Made by a program: the position numbers and the translations under genes. The notes beneath the pieces are model-generated. The model worked only from the letters and a program-made list of their open reading frames with translations, ran no database searches and was not told where the DNA came from. Positions 36,750 to 45,965 of a stretch of 63,557 nucleotides of DNA are shown one piece after another (the stretch's first letter is position 1; each line of letters opens with the position of its first letter). This stretch comes from an uncultured Bacteroides sp. GTDB taxonomy: Bacteria; Bacteroidota; Bacteroidia; Bacteroidales; Bacteroidaceae. The stretch lies in NCBI GenBank assembly GCA_958477465.1, contig CAUEFX010000015.1, positions 1 to 63,557 of the forward strand, read 5' to 3'.

Positions 36750-36831
36750 CACCGCATTTGGAGATAAAAACGAATGCAAGTTCGAAATATATTTGGACAA
36801 TATAATAAAAACCCTTAAAAGTTTAAACAAA

Positions 36832-37833
36832 ATGATTAAAGTAGGTATTAACGGTTTCGGCCGTATCGGACGTATGGTGTTCCGTGCTGCAGTAAAGAAC
36901 TTTGGTAACGATATTCAAATCGTAGGTATCAATGACTTGTTGGATGCTGACTACTTGGCATATATGCTGAAGTACGACTCAGTACACGGTCGTTTTGATG
37001 GTGAAGTTGCTGTTGAAAACGGCGCTTTGGTTGTAAACGGTAACAAAATCCGTCTGACTTCTGAGATGGATCCTGCTAACTTGAAATGGAACGAAGTTGA
37101 TGCTGACGTTGTAGTTGAATCAACAGGTTTCTTCTTGACAGACGAAACAGCTCGTAAACATATCCAGGCTGGTGCTAAGAAAGTAATCATGTCTGCTCCT
37201 TCTAAGGATGCTACTCCGATGTTCGTATTCGGTGTTAACAGCGACACTTACGCTGGTCAGGACATCATTTCTAACGCTTCTTGTACTACTAACTGCTTGG
37301 CTCCGATCGCTAAAGTATTGAACGACAAGTTCGGTATCGTTAAAGGTTTGATGACTACAGTTCACGCTGCTACTGCAACTCAGAAAACAGTAGACGGTCC
37401 TTCTAAGAAAGACTGGAGAGGTGGTCGTGGTATCCTTGAAAACATCATCCCTTCTTCAACAGGTGCTGCTAAAGCCGTAGGTAAAGTATTGCCGGTATTG
37501 AACGGTAAACTGACTGGTATGGCATTCCGTGTTCCGACTTCTGACGTTTCTGTAGTTGACTTGACAGTTGTTCTGGAAAAACCGGCTACAATGGAAGAAA
37601 TCAACGCTGCTATGAAGGAAGCTTCTGAAGGCGAATTGAAAGGTATCCTGGGTTACACTGAAGATTCAGTTGTTTCAACTGATTTCCGTGGTTGCTCCAA
37701 CACTTCAATCTACGACGCAAAAGCTGGTATCTCTTTGGATTCTAACTTCGCTAAAGTTGTTTCTTGGTATGACAACGAATGGGGTTATTCAAACAAAGTT
37801 TGTGAAATGGCTCGCGTTATCGCTAAAAAATAA
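36832..37833 (+). CDS. gap: Glyceraldehyde-3-phosphate dehydrogenase, type I
   Basis: 333 residues from the ATG at 36832; the 13-codon extension upstream is not conserved sequence. The NAD-binding Rossmann motif is VGINGFGRIGR at the N-terminus. The catalytic Cys is in SNASCTTNC (C151). The C-terminus WYDNEWGYSNKV is typical. It oxidises glyceraldehyde-3-phosphate to 1,3-bisphosphoglycerate in glycolysis. Codon choice is strongly biased (GCT, GGT, GTT, AAC), as in very highly expressed genes and unlike its neighbours. A terminator follows directly. Confidence 0.98.
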   Translation: MIKVGINGFGRIGRMVFRAAVKNFGNDIQIVGINDLLDADYLAYMLKYDSVHGRFDGEVAVENGALVVNGNKIRLTSEMDPANLKWNEVDADVVVESTGFFLTDETARKHIQAGAKKVIMSAPSKDATPMFVFGVNSDTYAGQDIISNASCTTNCLAPIAKVLNDKFGIVKGLMTTVHAATATQKTVDGPSKKDWRGGRGILENIIPSSTGAAKAVGKVLPVLNGKLTGMAFRVPTSDVSVVDLTVVLEKPATMEEINAAMKEASEGELKGILGYTEDSVVSTDFRGCSNTSIYDAKAGISLDSNFAKVVSWYDNEWGYSNKVCEMARVIAKK

Positions 37834-37856
37834 TCATTCACAATATGATTTATCAG

Positions 37857-37890
37857 AAAGCTGCTTCGGGAAACCGGAGCAGCTTTTTTT
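37857..37890 (+). terminator. Intrinsic terminator after the GAPDH gene
   Basis: An 11-bp stem, AGCTGCTTCGG/CCGGAGCAGCT with one G-U pair and a GAAA tetraloop, followed by seven T. It is about 25 bp after the stop codon. Confidence 0.92.
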
Positions 37891-37965
37891 CTATCCGGAA
37901 GCGAAATAAAATCAATACTTTGTTAAAAAGGGAACCATTCCTGCCCTAAGTATCTACTATTTTAG

Positions 37966-37973
37966 TAATTTTG
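37966..37973 (+). promoter_or_regulatory. -7 box before the M3 peptidase gene
   Basis: TAATTTTG fits TAnnTTTG and lies 44 bp before the ATG at 38017. No -33 element is clear. Confidence 0.45.
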
Positions 37974-38016
37974 TGGTTCATAAGCTATCAGTTGACTTAT
38001 TCTTAATCAGACTCAC

Positions 38017-40116
38017 ATGAAAAGATTATATGTCACATTCGTTTTAATTTGCATAATCGCCAATATGACAGACGCTCAAAATCCTTTTTTCGAAAAGTAT
38101 AACACTCCGCACGGGACTGTTCCGTTCGATAAAATAAAAGCGGAACATTATGAACCTGCTCTCCATGAAGGCATACGCCAGCACATTTCGGAAATAAATG
38201 CCATCACCGACAATCCGGAAGCCCCTACTTTCAGCAATACGGTATTGGCTTATGAAAAGTCGGGAAAGTTGCTGAAACATGTCGCCACCGTATTCAACAA
38301 CCTCTATAGTGCAGAGACCAATGACACCCTGCAAGCATTGGCACAGAAACTGATGCCGATTTTTAGCGAGCACAATAATGACATCAGCCTGAATGAAAAG
38401 TTGTTTGAACGCATAAAAGCAGTCTATGACCGGAAAGAGCAATCGAATCTCACAGCGGAACAGACGAAATTACTCGAAAACATTTACGATGATTTCATCC
38501 GCCAAGGAGCCAATCTGAAAGGGGAAGCCAAAGAGGAATATCGCCGTCTGACCAAAGAATTGAGCGGACTGACATTGCAATTCAGTGAAAACAACCTCAA
38601 AGAGACCAACAATTACCAACTGGTACTGACTGACAAAGCACAGCTTGCCGGACTGCCGGAAAGCGCCGTAGAAGCAGCTGCTGAAACTGCCAAAGAAAAA
38701 GGTGTGACAGGCTGGGCATTCACCTTACAAGCCCCCAGCTATGTTCCTTTCATGAAGTATGCCGATAGCCGTGACCTCCGCAAAGAGCTCTACCTGGCAT
38801 ACAATACAAAATGCACACATGACAATGCATACAACAATATAGATATCGTAAGAAAGATAGTCAACACCCGAATGGGCATCGCACAGTTATTGGGATATGA
38901 CAACTTTGCACAATATACATTAGAAGAACGGATGGCCCAGAACAGCGGAGCTGTCTACAACTTACTGAACCAATTATTGGAAGCATACACTCCCACCGCA
39001 CAAAATGAATACAAAGAAGTACAAGAGCTGGCGCGCAGGGAGCAGGGAGCCGATTTCACGGTCATGCCATGGGATTGGAGTTACTATTCCAATAAGCTGA
39101 AAAATCAAAAGTTCAACATCAATGAAGAAATGCTTCGCCCTTACTTTGAGCTGGAAAAGGTGAAAGAAGGGGTATTCGGACTGGCAACACGCCTATATGG
39201 CATCACATTCAAGAAGAACACCGATATTCCGGTGTATCACAAGGATGTGGATGCATACGAAGTGTTTGATAAAGACGGTCGGTTCCTGGCAGTGCTCTAC
39301 ACGGATTTTCATCCGCGCGAGGGAAAACGCGCAGGAGCGTGGATGACAGAATACAAAGGACAATGGATCGATACCGAAACAGGTGAGAACAGCCGGCCGC
39401 ACGTATCTGTAGTGATGAACTTTACGAAGCCGACGGAGAGCAAGCCCGCTCTGTTGACTTTCAACGAAGTAGAAACATTTCTGCATGAATTCGGGCACAG
39501 CCTGCATGGTATGTTTGCCAACTCCACTTACGAAAGCCTGAGCGGCACTCATGTATACTGGGACTTTGTGGAGCTGCCTTCACAAATCATGGAAAACTTT
39601 GCCATCGAAAAAGACTTCCTGAATACATTTGCCAGACATTACCAGACGGGAGAAAACCTGCCGGACGAATTAATAAAACGCATGGTGGATGCAGCCAACT
39701 TTAACGTGGCTTATGCCTGCCTGAGACAGGTAAGTTTCGGACTGCTGGATATGGCCTGGTACACCCGCAATACTCCGTTTGAAGGAGACGTCAAAGAATA
39801 CGAACAGAAAGCATGGGCAAAAGCCCAGGTGCTACCGGTGGTAAAAGAAGCCTGTATGAGTACTCAGTTCTCACATATTTTCTCCGGAGGATATGCTGCC
39901 GGATACTATAGCTACAAATGGGCGGAGGTATTGGATGCCGATGCATTTTCATTATTCAAGCAAAAAGGAATATTCAATCGGGAGGTAGCCGATTCGTTCC
40001 GCCGGAACATTCTTTCAAAAGGCGGAACCGAACACCCGATGACACTTTACAAACGTTTCCGGGGGCAAGAGCCTACCATCGATGCTTTGCTTATCAGAAA
40101 CGGAATCAAAAAATAA
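38017..40116 (+). CDS. dcp: M3-family peptidyl-dipeptidase (Dcp-like), exported
   Basis: 699 residues with a signal peptide (cleavage about MTDAQ), so periplasmic rather than cytoplasmic as E. coli Dcp mainly is. The zinc-protease motif HEFGH is at residues 490-494 in FLHEFGHSLHG; the third ligand Glu lies downstream in the ELPSQIMENFA region. The long helical N-terminal half is typical of the M3/oligopeptidase fold, which admits only short peptides. It removes dipeptides from peptide C-termini. It is followed 16 bp later by a small lipoprotein gene. Confidence 0.93.
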   Translation: MKRLYVTFVLICIIANMTDAQNPFFEKYNTPHGTVPFDKIKAEHYEPALHEGIRQHISEINAITDNPEAPTFSNTVLAYEKSGKLLKHVATVFNNLYSAETNDTLQALAQKLMPIFSEHNNDISLNEKLFERIKAVYDRKEQSNLTAEQTKLLENIYDDFIRQGANLKGEAKEEYRRLTKELSGLTLQFSENNLKETNNYQLVLTDKAQLAGLPESAVEAAAETAKEKGVTGWAFTLQAPSYVPFMKYADSRDLRKELYLAYNTKCTHDNAYNNIDIVRKIVNTRMGIAQLLGYDNFAQYTLEERMAQNSGAVYNLLNQLLEAYTPTAQNEYKEVQELARREQGADFTVMPWDWSYYSNKLKNQKFNINEEMLRPYFELEKVKEGVFGLATRLYGITFKKNTDIPVYHKDVDAYEVFDKDGRFLAVLYTDFHPREGKRAGAWMTEYKGQWIDTETGENSRPHVSVVMNFTKPTESKPALLTFNEVETFLHEFGHSLHGMFANSTYESLSGTHVYWDFVELPSQIMENFAIEKDFLNTFARHYQTGENLPDELIKRMVDAANFNVAYACLRQVSFGLLDMAWYTRNTPFEGDVKEYEQKAWAKAQVLPVVKEACMSTQFSHIFSGGYAAGYYSYKWAEVLDADAFSLFKQKGIFNREVADSFRRNILSKGGTEHPMTLYKRFRGQEPTIDALLIRNGIKK

Positions 40117-40132
40117 GGATGGAAAAAGTCAA

Positions 40133-40651
40133 ATGAGAAGAGATACAGTGAAACATATTGCATTATTGTTCTGCCTGGCGCTTGTCATCCCCTTCCTGAG
40201 CGGATGCAACGATACGGATGATGTACAGAAAATATTCACGGGGAAAACGTGGAAGATGACATACATCACCCAAAAGAACGAACATAGCTGGTACAAATTT
40301 ACAGATGTCAGTGAAGCCATATACAAATCTTACGACCCGGTAAACGGCACAAAAGTATTTAAAATAGATTTTACCGGAAGCACGGAAGAGAACATTATCC
40401 GTGGAGATTTCAGCGGAAGCGGGTCGGTGATCTTCACCGGTACCTGGCAAGCGGACGGCAAAAGCAACGAATTCAAGATAACCGGTATCCAAAAACAGCC
40501 GTCTTATAGCGACTCAAAGGACACACTGGCCAAACACATCGTTGAAGGGATCAAAAAAGCGACCTCCTATGAGGGGGATGAAAGAAATCTGTACCTCTAT
40601 TTCGAATATGAAAAAGAGACACTCTGTATTGCATTCACACCTGAAAGATAA
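40133..40651 (+). CDS. Small lipoprotein, DUF4847-like
   Basis: 172 residues from the ATG at 40133, which gives a lipoprotein signal (LFCLALVIPFLSGC, Cys 25); earlier in-frame Met residues lie inside the preceding gene. The mature part (about 30-172) looks like a small beta-rich lipocalin-type fold (IFTGKTWKMTYITQK, TWQADGKSNEFKITG) as in DUF4847. No function is known. It lies between dcp (16 bp) and the dCMP deaminase gene (12 bp), so it is in the same transcript. Confidence 0.75.
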   Translation: MRRDTVKHIALLFCLALVIPFLSGCNDTDDVQKIFTGKTWKMTYITQKNEHSWYKFTDVSEAIYKSYDPVNGTKVFKIDFTGSTEENIIRGDFSGSGSVIFTGTWQADGKSNEFKITGIQKQPSYSDSKDTLAKHIVEGIKKATSYEGDERNLYLYFEYEKETLCIAFTPER

Positions 40652-40663
40652 AATGATACGACA

Positions 40664-41083
40664 ATGGATAAACAATCAGAATTAGACAAACGTTACATAC
40701 GCATGGTCAGCATTTGGGCAGAAAATTCATATTGTCAACGCCGTAAGGTCGGTGCGCTTATTGTGAAAGACAAAATGATTATTTCTGACGGTTACAACGG
40801 GACTCCTTCGGGTTTCGAGAACGTTTGCGAAGATGAAAACAACGTTACCAAACCGTATGTGCTCCACGCTGAAGCAAATGCCATAACCAAAATAGCGCGT
40901 TCTAACAACAGCAGTGACGGTGCTACCATGTATGTTACCGCCTCTCCCTGCATCGAATGTGCCAAATTAATCATTCAGGCCGGTATCAAGCGGGTGGTTT
41001 ATTCCGAGAAATACCGCCTCGAAGACGGCATTGAATTACTGAGACGGGCCGGCATAGATGTGGTATATGTCGGTGAAGAATAA
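40664..41083 (+). CDS. Deoxycytidylate (dCMP) deaminase
   Basis: 139 residues, cytoplasmic. The zinc-dependent cytidine/deoxycytidylate deaminase motif is HAEAN (H68, E70) plus PCIEC (C96, C99). It converts dCMP to dUMP for thymidylate synthesis. The N-terminal segment AENSYCQRRKVGALIVKD and GYNGTPSGFEN match ComEB-type enzymes. It lies in a plus-strand run with dcp, the lipoprotein and ctpA. Confidence 0.95.
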   Translation: MDKQSELDKRYIRMVSIWAENSYCQRRKVGALIVKDKMIISDGYNGTPSGFENVCEDENNVTKPYVLHAEANAITKIARSNNSSDGATMYVTASPCIECAKLIIQAGIKRVVYSEKYRLEDGIELLRRAGIDVVYVGEE

Positions 41084-41145
41084 CCGGTAGCCCGTCGGCA
41101 CAGCTGAATTATAAAATGTAAACGATTAAATTATAAAATAAGCTC

Positions 41146-42891
41146 ATGAGTACAAAAAACTCTTCCCGTTTTGTCCCTGTCATCATTGCTATCAGCGTAG
41201 TAATAGGTATCCTTATCGGTACATTCTATGCCAAGCATTTTGCGGGTAACCGTTTAGGCATTATCAACGGTTCATCCAATAAGCTGAATGCCCTGTTACG
41301 CATTGTCGATGACCAATATGTAGATACGGTAAACATGACAGATCTCGTAGAAAAGGCCATGCCACAGATTTTGGCAGAACTCGATCCGCACTCTACCTAT
41401 ATTCCGGCACAGAATCTGGAAGAGGTTAATTCCGAACTGGAAGGCAGTTTCAGTGGAATCGGCATCCAGTTCACGATACAGAATGACACCATACACGTCA
41501 ATGCAGTCATTTCCGGTGGCCCTTCCGAAAAGGTGGGCTTGATGCCGGGTGACCGTATCGTCACAGTAGACGACAGTCTGTTTGTCGGGAAACAGGTTAC
41601 GAACGAACGTGCCATGAAAAAACTGAAAGGGCCCAAAGGGACTCAGGTAAAACTGGGCATCAAGCGTGCTACGGAAAAAGACTTGCTGAATTTCACCATC
41701 ACCCGTGGCGATATTCCTCAAAATACAATAGACGCGGCGTACATGCTGAATGATAAATTCGGATATATCCAGATTGCCAAATTCGGACGTACCACCCACA
41801 TAGAACTTCTGAATGCCCTCGCACAGTTGAACCATCAGAAATGCAAAGGACTCATCATCGACCTGCGTGGAAACACCGGTGGTTATATGGATGCCGCAAC
41901 CCGTATGGTAAACGAGTTCCTGCCACAGGGGAAACTAATCGTTTATGCACAAGGACGCAAGTACAAGCGTATGGACGAGGTGGCCAACGGAACCGGAAGT
42001 TGCCAGGATATACCGCTCATCGTTCTTGTAGATGAAGGATCGGCTTCCGCCAGCGAGATTTTCTCGGGTGCCATACAGGACAACGACCGGGGGACGATCG
42101 TAGGACGCCGGTCATTCGGGAAAGGATTGGTACAGCAGCCGATCGACTTCAGCGACGGTTCTGCCATCCGTCTGACAATCGCCCGTTACTATACCCCCTC
42201 CGGACGCTGCATACAACGTCCTTACGAGAACGGAAAAGACCGGAATTATGAGATGGATCTGTACAACCGTTATACTCATGGAGAGTTCTTCTCTAAAGAC
42301 AGTATCAAACTCGACGAATCACAGCGCTACTCTACCGCTCTTGGCCGTCCGGTATACGGAGGAGGAGGCATCATGCCCGATGTATTTGTTCCGCAAGACA
42401 CCACCGGAGTGACCTCTTATCTGTCGACAGTATTAAATAAAGGACTGACCGTCCAATACACGTTCCAATACACGGATAACAACCGTGAGAAACTGAGTAA
42501 ATATGATACGGAAGAAGCGTTGGTAAACTATCTTCGCCAGCAAGGACTGGTCGAGAAGTTTATCCGTTATGCAGAAACCAAAGGAGTAAAAAGAAGAAAC
42601 ATTCTGATCCAGAAATCATACAAATTGCTGGAGAAGAACATTCTGGGAAACATCGTATATAATATGCTGGGAAAAGAGGCTTACATCAAATATTCTAACC
42701 TGACAGACCCGACCGTGAAGAAAGGGCTGGAATTACTTGAAAAGGGAGAGGCTTTCCCAAAGGCACCGGTTATTACCGAAGAGCCGGAAACAGAGAATAA
42801 AGATGAAAGAAAAGAAAAGAGAACTGCGAAAGTGGATAGCACAGGAGAAAACCCGATACTGCGCCTCTACGCTGAAAGATCTTTCTGCTGA
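41146..42891 (+). CDS. S41-family C-terminal processing peptidase with PDZ domain
   Basis: 581 residues. One N-terminal TM helix (about 9-31) anchors it, with the rest in the periplasm. A PDZ domain is about 85-165 (GGPSEKVGLMPGDRIVTVDD). The S41 protease domain has catalytic Ser in GSASASE (S301) and Lys in SFGKG (K326), the 25-residue spacing of the Ser/Lys dyad. A C-terminal extension (about 430-581) is charged at the end. It trims C-termini of periplasmic or envelope proteins. Its 3' end overlaps the next gene by 89 bp in another frame. Confidence 0.94.
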   Translation: MSTKNSSRFVPVIIAISVVIGILIGTFYAKHFAGNRLGIINGSSNKLNALLRIVDDQYVDTVNMTDLVEKAMPQILAELDPHSTYIPAQNLEEVNSELEGSFSGIGIQFTIQNDTIHVNAVISGGPSEKVGLMPGDRIVTVDDSLFVGKQVTNERAMKKLKGPKGTQVKLGIKRATEKDLLNFTITRGDIPQNTIDAAYMLNDKFGYIQIAKFGRTTHIELLNALAQLNHQKCKGLIIDLRGNTGGYMDAATRMVNEFLPQGKLIVYAQGRKYKRMDEVANGTGSCQDIPLIVLVDEGSASASEIFSGAIQDNDRGTIVGRRSFGKGLVQQPIDFSDGSAIRLTIARYYTPSGRCIQRPYENGKDRNYEMDLYNRYTHGEFFSKDSIKLDESQRYSTALGRPVYGGGGIMPDVFVPQDTTGVTSYLSTVLNKGLTVQYTFQYTDNNREKLSKYDTEEALVNYLRQQGLVEKFIRYAETKGVKRRNILIQKSYKLLEKNILGNIVYNMLGKEAYIKYSNLTDPTVKKGLELLEKGEAFPKAPVITEEPETENKDERKEKRTAKVDSTGENPILRLYAERSFC

Positions 42892-43336
42892 TATCCTTGC
42901 CAACCTCGAAAAGCATCCGGCTTTTGAGAAGGCAACCACGCTATTACTTTATCACTCATTGAAAGACGAGGTGCAAACCCACTCTTTCATTGAGAAATGG
43001 AGTAAAGAAAAAAACATTGTCTTGCCAGTCGTCGTCGGAGAAGAGTTGGAATTACGTCTCTACACCGGACCCAAGGATTTAGCCATCGGTGCTTATGGCA
43101 TTGCCGAACCTACCGGAGAGGTGTTTACCGATTATGAAGCCATCGATCTGGCCGTTGTCCCGGGAATGGCTTTTGACAAGGACGGTCATCGTCTGGGAAG
43201 AGGCAAGGGCTATTATGACAGGCTCCTTCCCCGTATCCCGGCCGTCAAAATAGGAATATGTTTCCCGTTTCAGTTGATTGAAGAGGTGCCTACCGAGTCG
43301 TCAGACATCTGCATGAATATAATTATAACAAAATGA
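42803..43336 (+). CDS. 5-formyltetrahydrofolate cyclo-ligase
   Basis: 177 residues from the ATG at 42803, which opens the conserved N-terminus MKEKKRELRKWIAQEK; an upstream ATG at 42737 only adds unconserved sequence. The motif GRGKGYYDRLL near 135 is the family signature. It converts 5-formyl-THF to 5,10-methenyl-THF with ATP. Its start lies inside ctpA, so the first 29 codons are read in two frames. Its stop codon overlaps the start of the next gene (ATGA), indicating translational coupling. Confidence 0.93.
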   Translation: MKEKKRELRKWIAQEKTRYCASTLKDLSADILANLEKHPAFEKATTLLLYHSLKDEVQTHSFIEKWSKEKNIVLPVVVGEELELRLYTGPKDLAIGAYGIAEPTGEVFTDYEAIDLAVVPGMAFDKDGHRLGRGKGYYDRLLPRIPAVKIGICFPFQLIEEVPTESSDICMNIIITK

Positions 43337-44121
43337 AAACGAACTACCACACCCATACCACCCGCTGCCACCATGCGACAGGGAGTGACGAAGATTTTGT
43401 TTTAAGCGCCATCAAGGGTGGCTATCAGGAACTCGGTTTTTCCGACCATACTCCATGGAAATACCGAACCGACTATGTATCCGAGATACGCATGACTCCC
43501 GAAGAATTTCCCGAATACGTGCAAAGCATCCGTGCCCTGCAAGAGAAGTACAAAGACCGAATCAGTATAAAATTAGGCCTGGAATGTGAATACTTTCCGG
43601 AATATATGCACTGGCTGAAGGAACTGGTTCATGAGTACAAACTGGATTATATCATCTTCGGCAACCATCATTTCCACACGGATGAGAAATTCCCCTACTT
43701 CGGACACAACACTACCACCAAAGACATGCTCGATCTGTATGAGGAAAGCTCCATTGAAGGTATGGAAAGCGGATTATTCACCTATTTTGCCCATCCGGAT
43801 CTCTTTATGCGCTCCTACCCGGAATTCGACCGGCATTGCAAACTGACAAGCCGTCACATCTGCCGCACGGCAGCGCGATTAAACATTCCGTTAGAATATA
43901 ATATAGGTATGGTGGATCATAACCAGGCTTTTAATGAGGTGACCTACCCACATCCCGAATTCTGGCACATTGCAGCCAACGAGGGATGTACCGCCATTAT
44001 CGGAGTAGATGCCCACGACTCTAAAGCATTGGAATACTCCGGATACTACGACCAAGCGTATGAAGCCCTAAAGGAACTCAAGATAAAGACGATAGACCGG
44101 ATAGAATTTCTAAAATACTGA
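43333..44121 (+). CDS. PHP-family histidinol-phosphatase-like phosphoesterase
   Basis: 262 residues, cytoplasmic. The PHP-domain metal ligands are visible: YHTHTTRCHHA at the N-terminus, FSDHTPW, FGNHHFH and VDAHDSK near the C-terminus. This matches the HisK-type histidinol-phosphatases, which release phosphate from histidinol phosphate, although relatives act on other substrates and no his genes are nearby. Its ATG overlaps the stop codon of the previous gene. It is the last gene before PUL B. Confidence 0.88.
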   Translation: MKTNYHTHTTRCHHATGSDEDFVLSAIKGGYQELGFSDHTPWKYRTDYVSEIRMTPEEFPEYVQSIRALQEKYKDRISIKLGLECEYFPEYMHWLKELVHEYKLDYIIFGNHHFHTDEKFPYFGHNTTTKDMLDLYEESSIEGMESGLFTYFAHPDLFMRSYPEFDRHCKLTSRHICRTAARLNIPLEYNIGMVDHNQAFNEVTYPHPEFWHIAANEGCTAIIGVDAHDSKALEYSGYYDQAYEALKELKIKTIDRIEFLKY

Positions 44122-44214
44122 TATCATAAAAGGGAATATTCATTTATTAAAAGGATTTATAAAGCACATGGATGAAAAAACTTAAGATTATTTATATTAC
44201 ATTGGTTTTTTTGC

Positions 44215-44222
44215 TACCTTTG
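44215..44222 (+). promoter_or_regulatory. -7 box of the PUL B sigma-factor gene
   Basis: TACCTTTG matches TAnnTTTG exactly; the ATG follows at 44243, giving a leader of about 14 nt. No well-placed -33 TTTG. This suggests the sigma gene is read by the housekeeping sigma factor. Confidence 0.65.
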
Positions 44223-44242
44223 TACAAAATAATAACAGAATA

Positions 44243-44806
44243 ATGAGCAGTGCCTTCGAATTAACAACTTTTAGCAAGCTATTTACCGACTACAAAGAGC
44301 GATTCACCCGTTTCGCGCAGACCTATGTACGAAATACAGTAGTTGCAGAAGACATTGTTATAGATTCATTGGTTTATTATTGGGAAAACCGACAGCGGTT
44401 GGATGAAAATACCAATATACCTGCCTATGTGCTCACCATCATAAAACATAAATGCCTAAACCACCTACAACAGCAACAAATACACAAAGATATTGAAGAA
44501 AACATTCAGTCTCATGCTGAATGGGAGCTCAGTACCCGTATTGCAACTCTTGAAGCATGCAATCCTAACGAACTTTTTAATGCAGAAGCTATGGAAATCG
44601 TCAACCGTACCTTAGCAAAGCTACCTGCACGTACCCGAGAGATTTTCATAATGAGCCGTATGAAAAATATGTCTCATAAAGAAATTGCAGCAAAACTGGA
44701 CATAACGACTAAAGGGGTTGAATTTCATATCAGCAAAGCTCTTAAAGAACTGAGAATAAGCCTAAAAGACTATATCTCTGTATTCCTCTATTTATTTTTT
44801 TATTAA
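44243..44806 (+). CDS. ECF-type RNA polymerase sigma factor, PUL B
   Basis: 187 residues. Sigma region 2 is about 10-80 (KERFTRFAQTYVRNTVVAEDIVIDSLVYYWENR). Region 4 is about 125-180 (LPARTREIFIMSRMKNMSHKEIAAKLDITTKGVEFHISKALKELR). It belongs to the Bacteroidetes FecI-like group that pairs with a FecR anti-sigma factor, which is the next gene. Such pairs are released by a signal from an STN-type SusC, also present here. Candidate target promoters are the twin elements at 44821 and 55361. Confidence 0.93.
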   Translation: MSSAFELTTFSKLFTDYKERFTRFAQTYVRNTVVAEDIVIDSLVYYWENRQRLDENTNIPAYVLTIIKHKCLNHLQQQQIHKDIEENIQSHAEWELSTRIATLEACNPNELFNAEAMEIVNRTLAKLPARTREIFIMSRMKNMSHKEIAAKLDITTKGVEFHISKALKELRISLKDYISVFLYLFFY

Positions 44807-44820
44807 AAAACTCAACTTCT

Positions 44821-44850
44821 CACTAGGGATATATCTTTTTTATCTGCTTA
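44821..44850 (+). promoter_or_regulatory. Candidate ECF-sigma promoter before fecR
   Basis: The 30-bp element beginning CACTAGGGATAT and ending TATCTGCT matches 25 of 30 positions with the element at 55361-55390. It lies 48 bp before the fecR ATG and has no TAnnTTTG box. The two conserved blocks keep identical spacing, as expected for -35/-10 elements of one sigma factor. Confidence 0.65.
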
Positions 44851-44897
44851 CTAAGTAAGAAAATAAAAAGGCATATATGCATTTTTGATTATTGACT

Positions 44898-45833
44898 ATG
44901 AATAAAGAACTTTTATATAACTTTTTTCAAGGAAAAACTTCCATGCAGGAAGAAGTCCAAATAAGAAGCTGGTTAGAAGCATCTCCGGAAAACCGGAAAC
45001 TCTTTCTAGAAGAACGGCAATTATTTGATGCGATGATCTTATTAGCTGATGAGAACAAGATCCGTTCTTATCAAAAAAAGAATATATTTATCGAAAACTA
45101 TTGGATAAAAGAAGTAATGAAAGTTGCTGCCATAATTGCAATTACTCTGATAGGAACATATATATACAACAGATATACTCCCAAAGAAGAATTGTTGGCC
45201 ATGCAAAAAATTACAGTTCCTGCTGGACAAAGAATTAATCTTGAACTTTCGGACGGAACACAAGTCTGGCTTAATTCACGTTCTACAATCCAATACCCGG
45301 CCTCATTTTCAGGGAAGAAGCGTACCGTTCAACTGAATGGAGAAGCTTATTTTGAAGTAGCTCATAACACACAAAAACCTTTTATAGTAGAAACAGCAAA
45401 AGGAAGCGTAGAGGTTTTAGGCACAAAATTCAATTTGGAAGCCTATGCAGACAATCATTCCTTTGTGACCTCTCTTATGGAAGGTTCCGTAAAAGTAACA
45501 TCCGGAGCGAAAGAACGCCTTATAAAACCGAATGAGATGGTAGTATTAGACCGTGGTGAATTAAAGGTTACTCCAATAGAAGATTATAATGTATATAGAT
45601 GGAGAGAAGGTCTTATCTGTTTCAAAAATGAAACCTTCGTAAATATAATGACCAAATTCGAAACATGCTATGGAGTAACCATAAAGATTGAGAATTCCAA
45701 AGTATTAAACTCCCGCTATACAGGCAAATTCCGGCAATCAGACGGAATCTCTTATGCTTTAAGGGTATTGCAGAAAGATGTCAAGTTCACATTTGAAAGA
45801 GATGAAGAAAACCAAATAATTTATATAAAATAA
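44898..45833 (+). CDS. FecR-family anti-sigma factor, PUL B
   Basis: 311 residues from the ATG at 44898; the TTG six bases earlier is a less likely start. The cytoplasmic N-terminus (1-70) would bind the sigma factor. One TM helix (about 73-91, VMKVAAIIAITLIGTYIY) is followed by a periplasmic FecR domain (about 100-200, with VPAGQRINLELSDGTQVWLNSRS) and a C-terminal DUF4974/STN-like domain (about 235-311). It passes the signal from the SusC STN domain to the sigma factor. It heads a likely operon with SusC, SusD and GH85. Confidence 0.94.
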   Translation: MNKELLYNFFQGKTSMQEEVQIRSWLEASPENRKLFLEERQLFDAMILLADENKIRSYQKKNIFIENYWIKEVMKVAAIIAITLIGTYIYNRYTPKEELLAMQKITVPAGQRINLELSDGTQVWLNSRSTIQYPASFSGKKRTVQLNGEAYFEVAHNTQKPFIVETAKGSVEVLGTKFNLEAYADNHSFVTSLMEGSVKVTSGAKERLIKPNEMVVLDRGELKVTPIEDYNVYRWREGLICFKNETFVNIMTKFETCYGVTIKIENSKVLNSRYTGKFRQSDGISYALRVLQKDVKFTFERDEENQIIYIK

Positions 45834-45887
45834 GATATGGCCTATGGAATGATAAATTAAAAAAAATCCAACCCAAGAGCAAAAAAA

Positions 45888-45919
45888 GAGTGTCAATACC
45901 TTGAGCCGCATCGACACTC
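45888..45919 (+). promoter_or_regulatory. Hairpin between fecR and susC
   Basis: A 7-bp stem (GAGTGTC at 45888-45894, GACACTC at 45913-45919) with an 18-nt loop lies in the 132-bp gap. It has no T run; it may be a processing or attenuation site that sets fecR and susC expression apart. Confidence 0.4.
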
Positions 45920-45965
45920 CGAATAATACAATTAATCTAATAACTATATTAAACATAGCAAAGAT

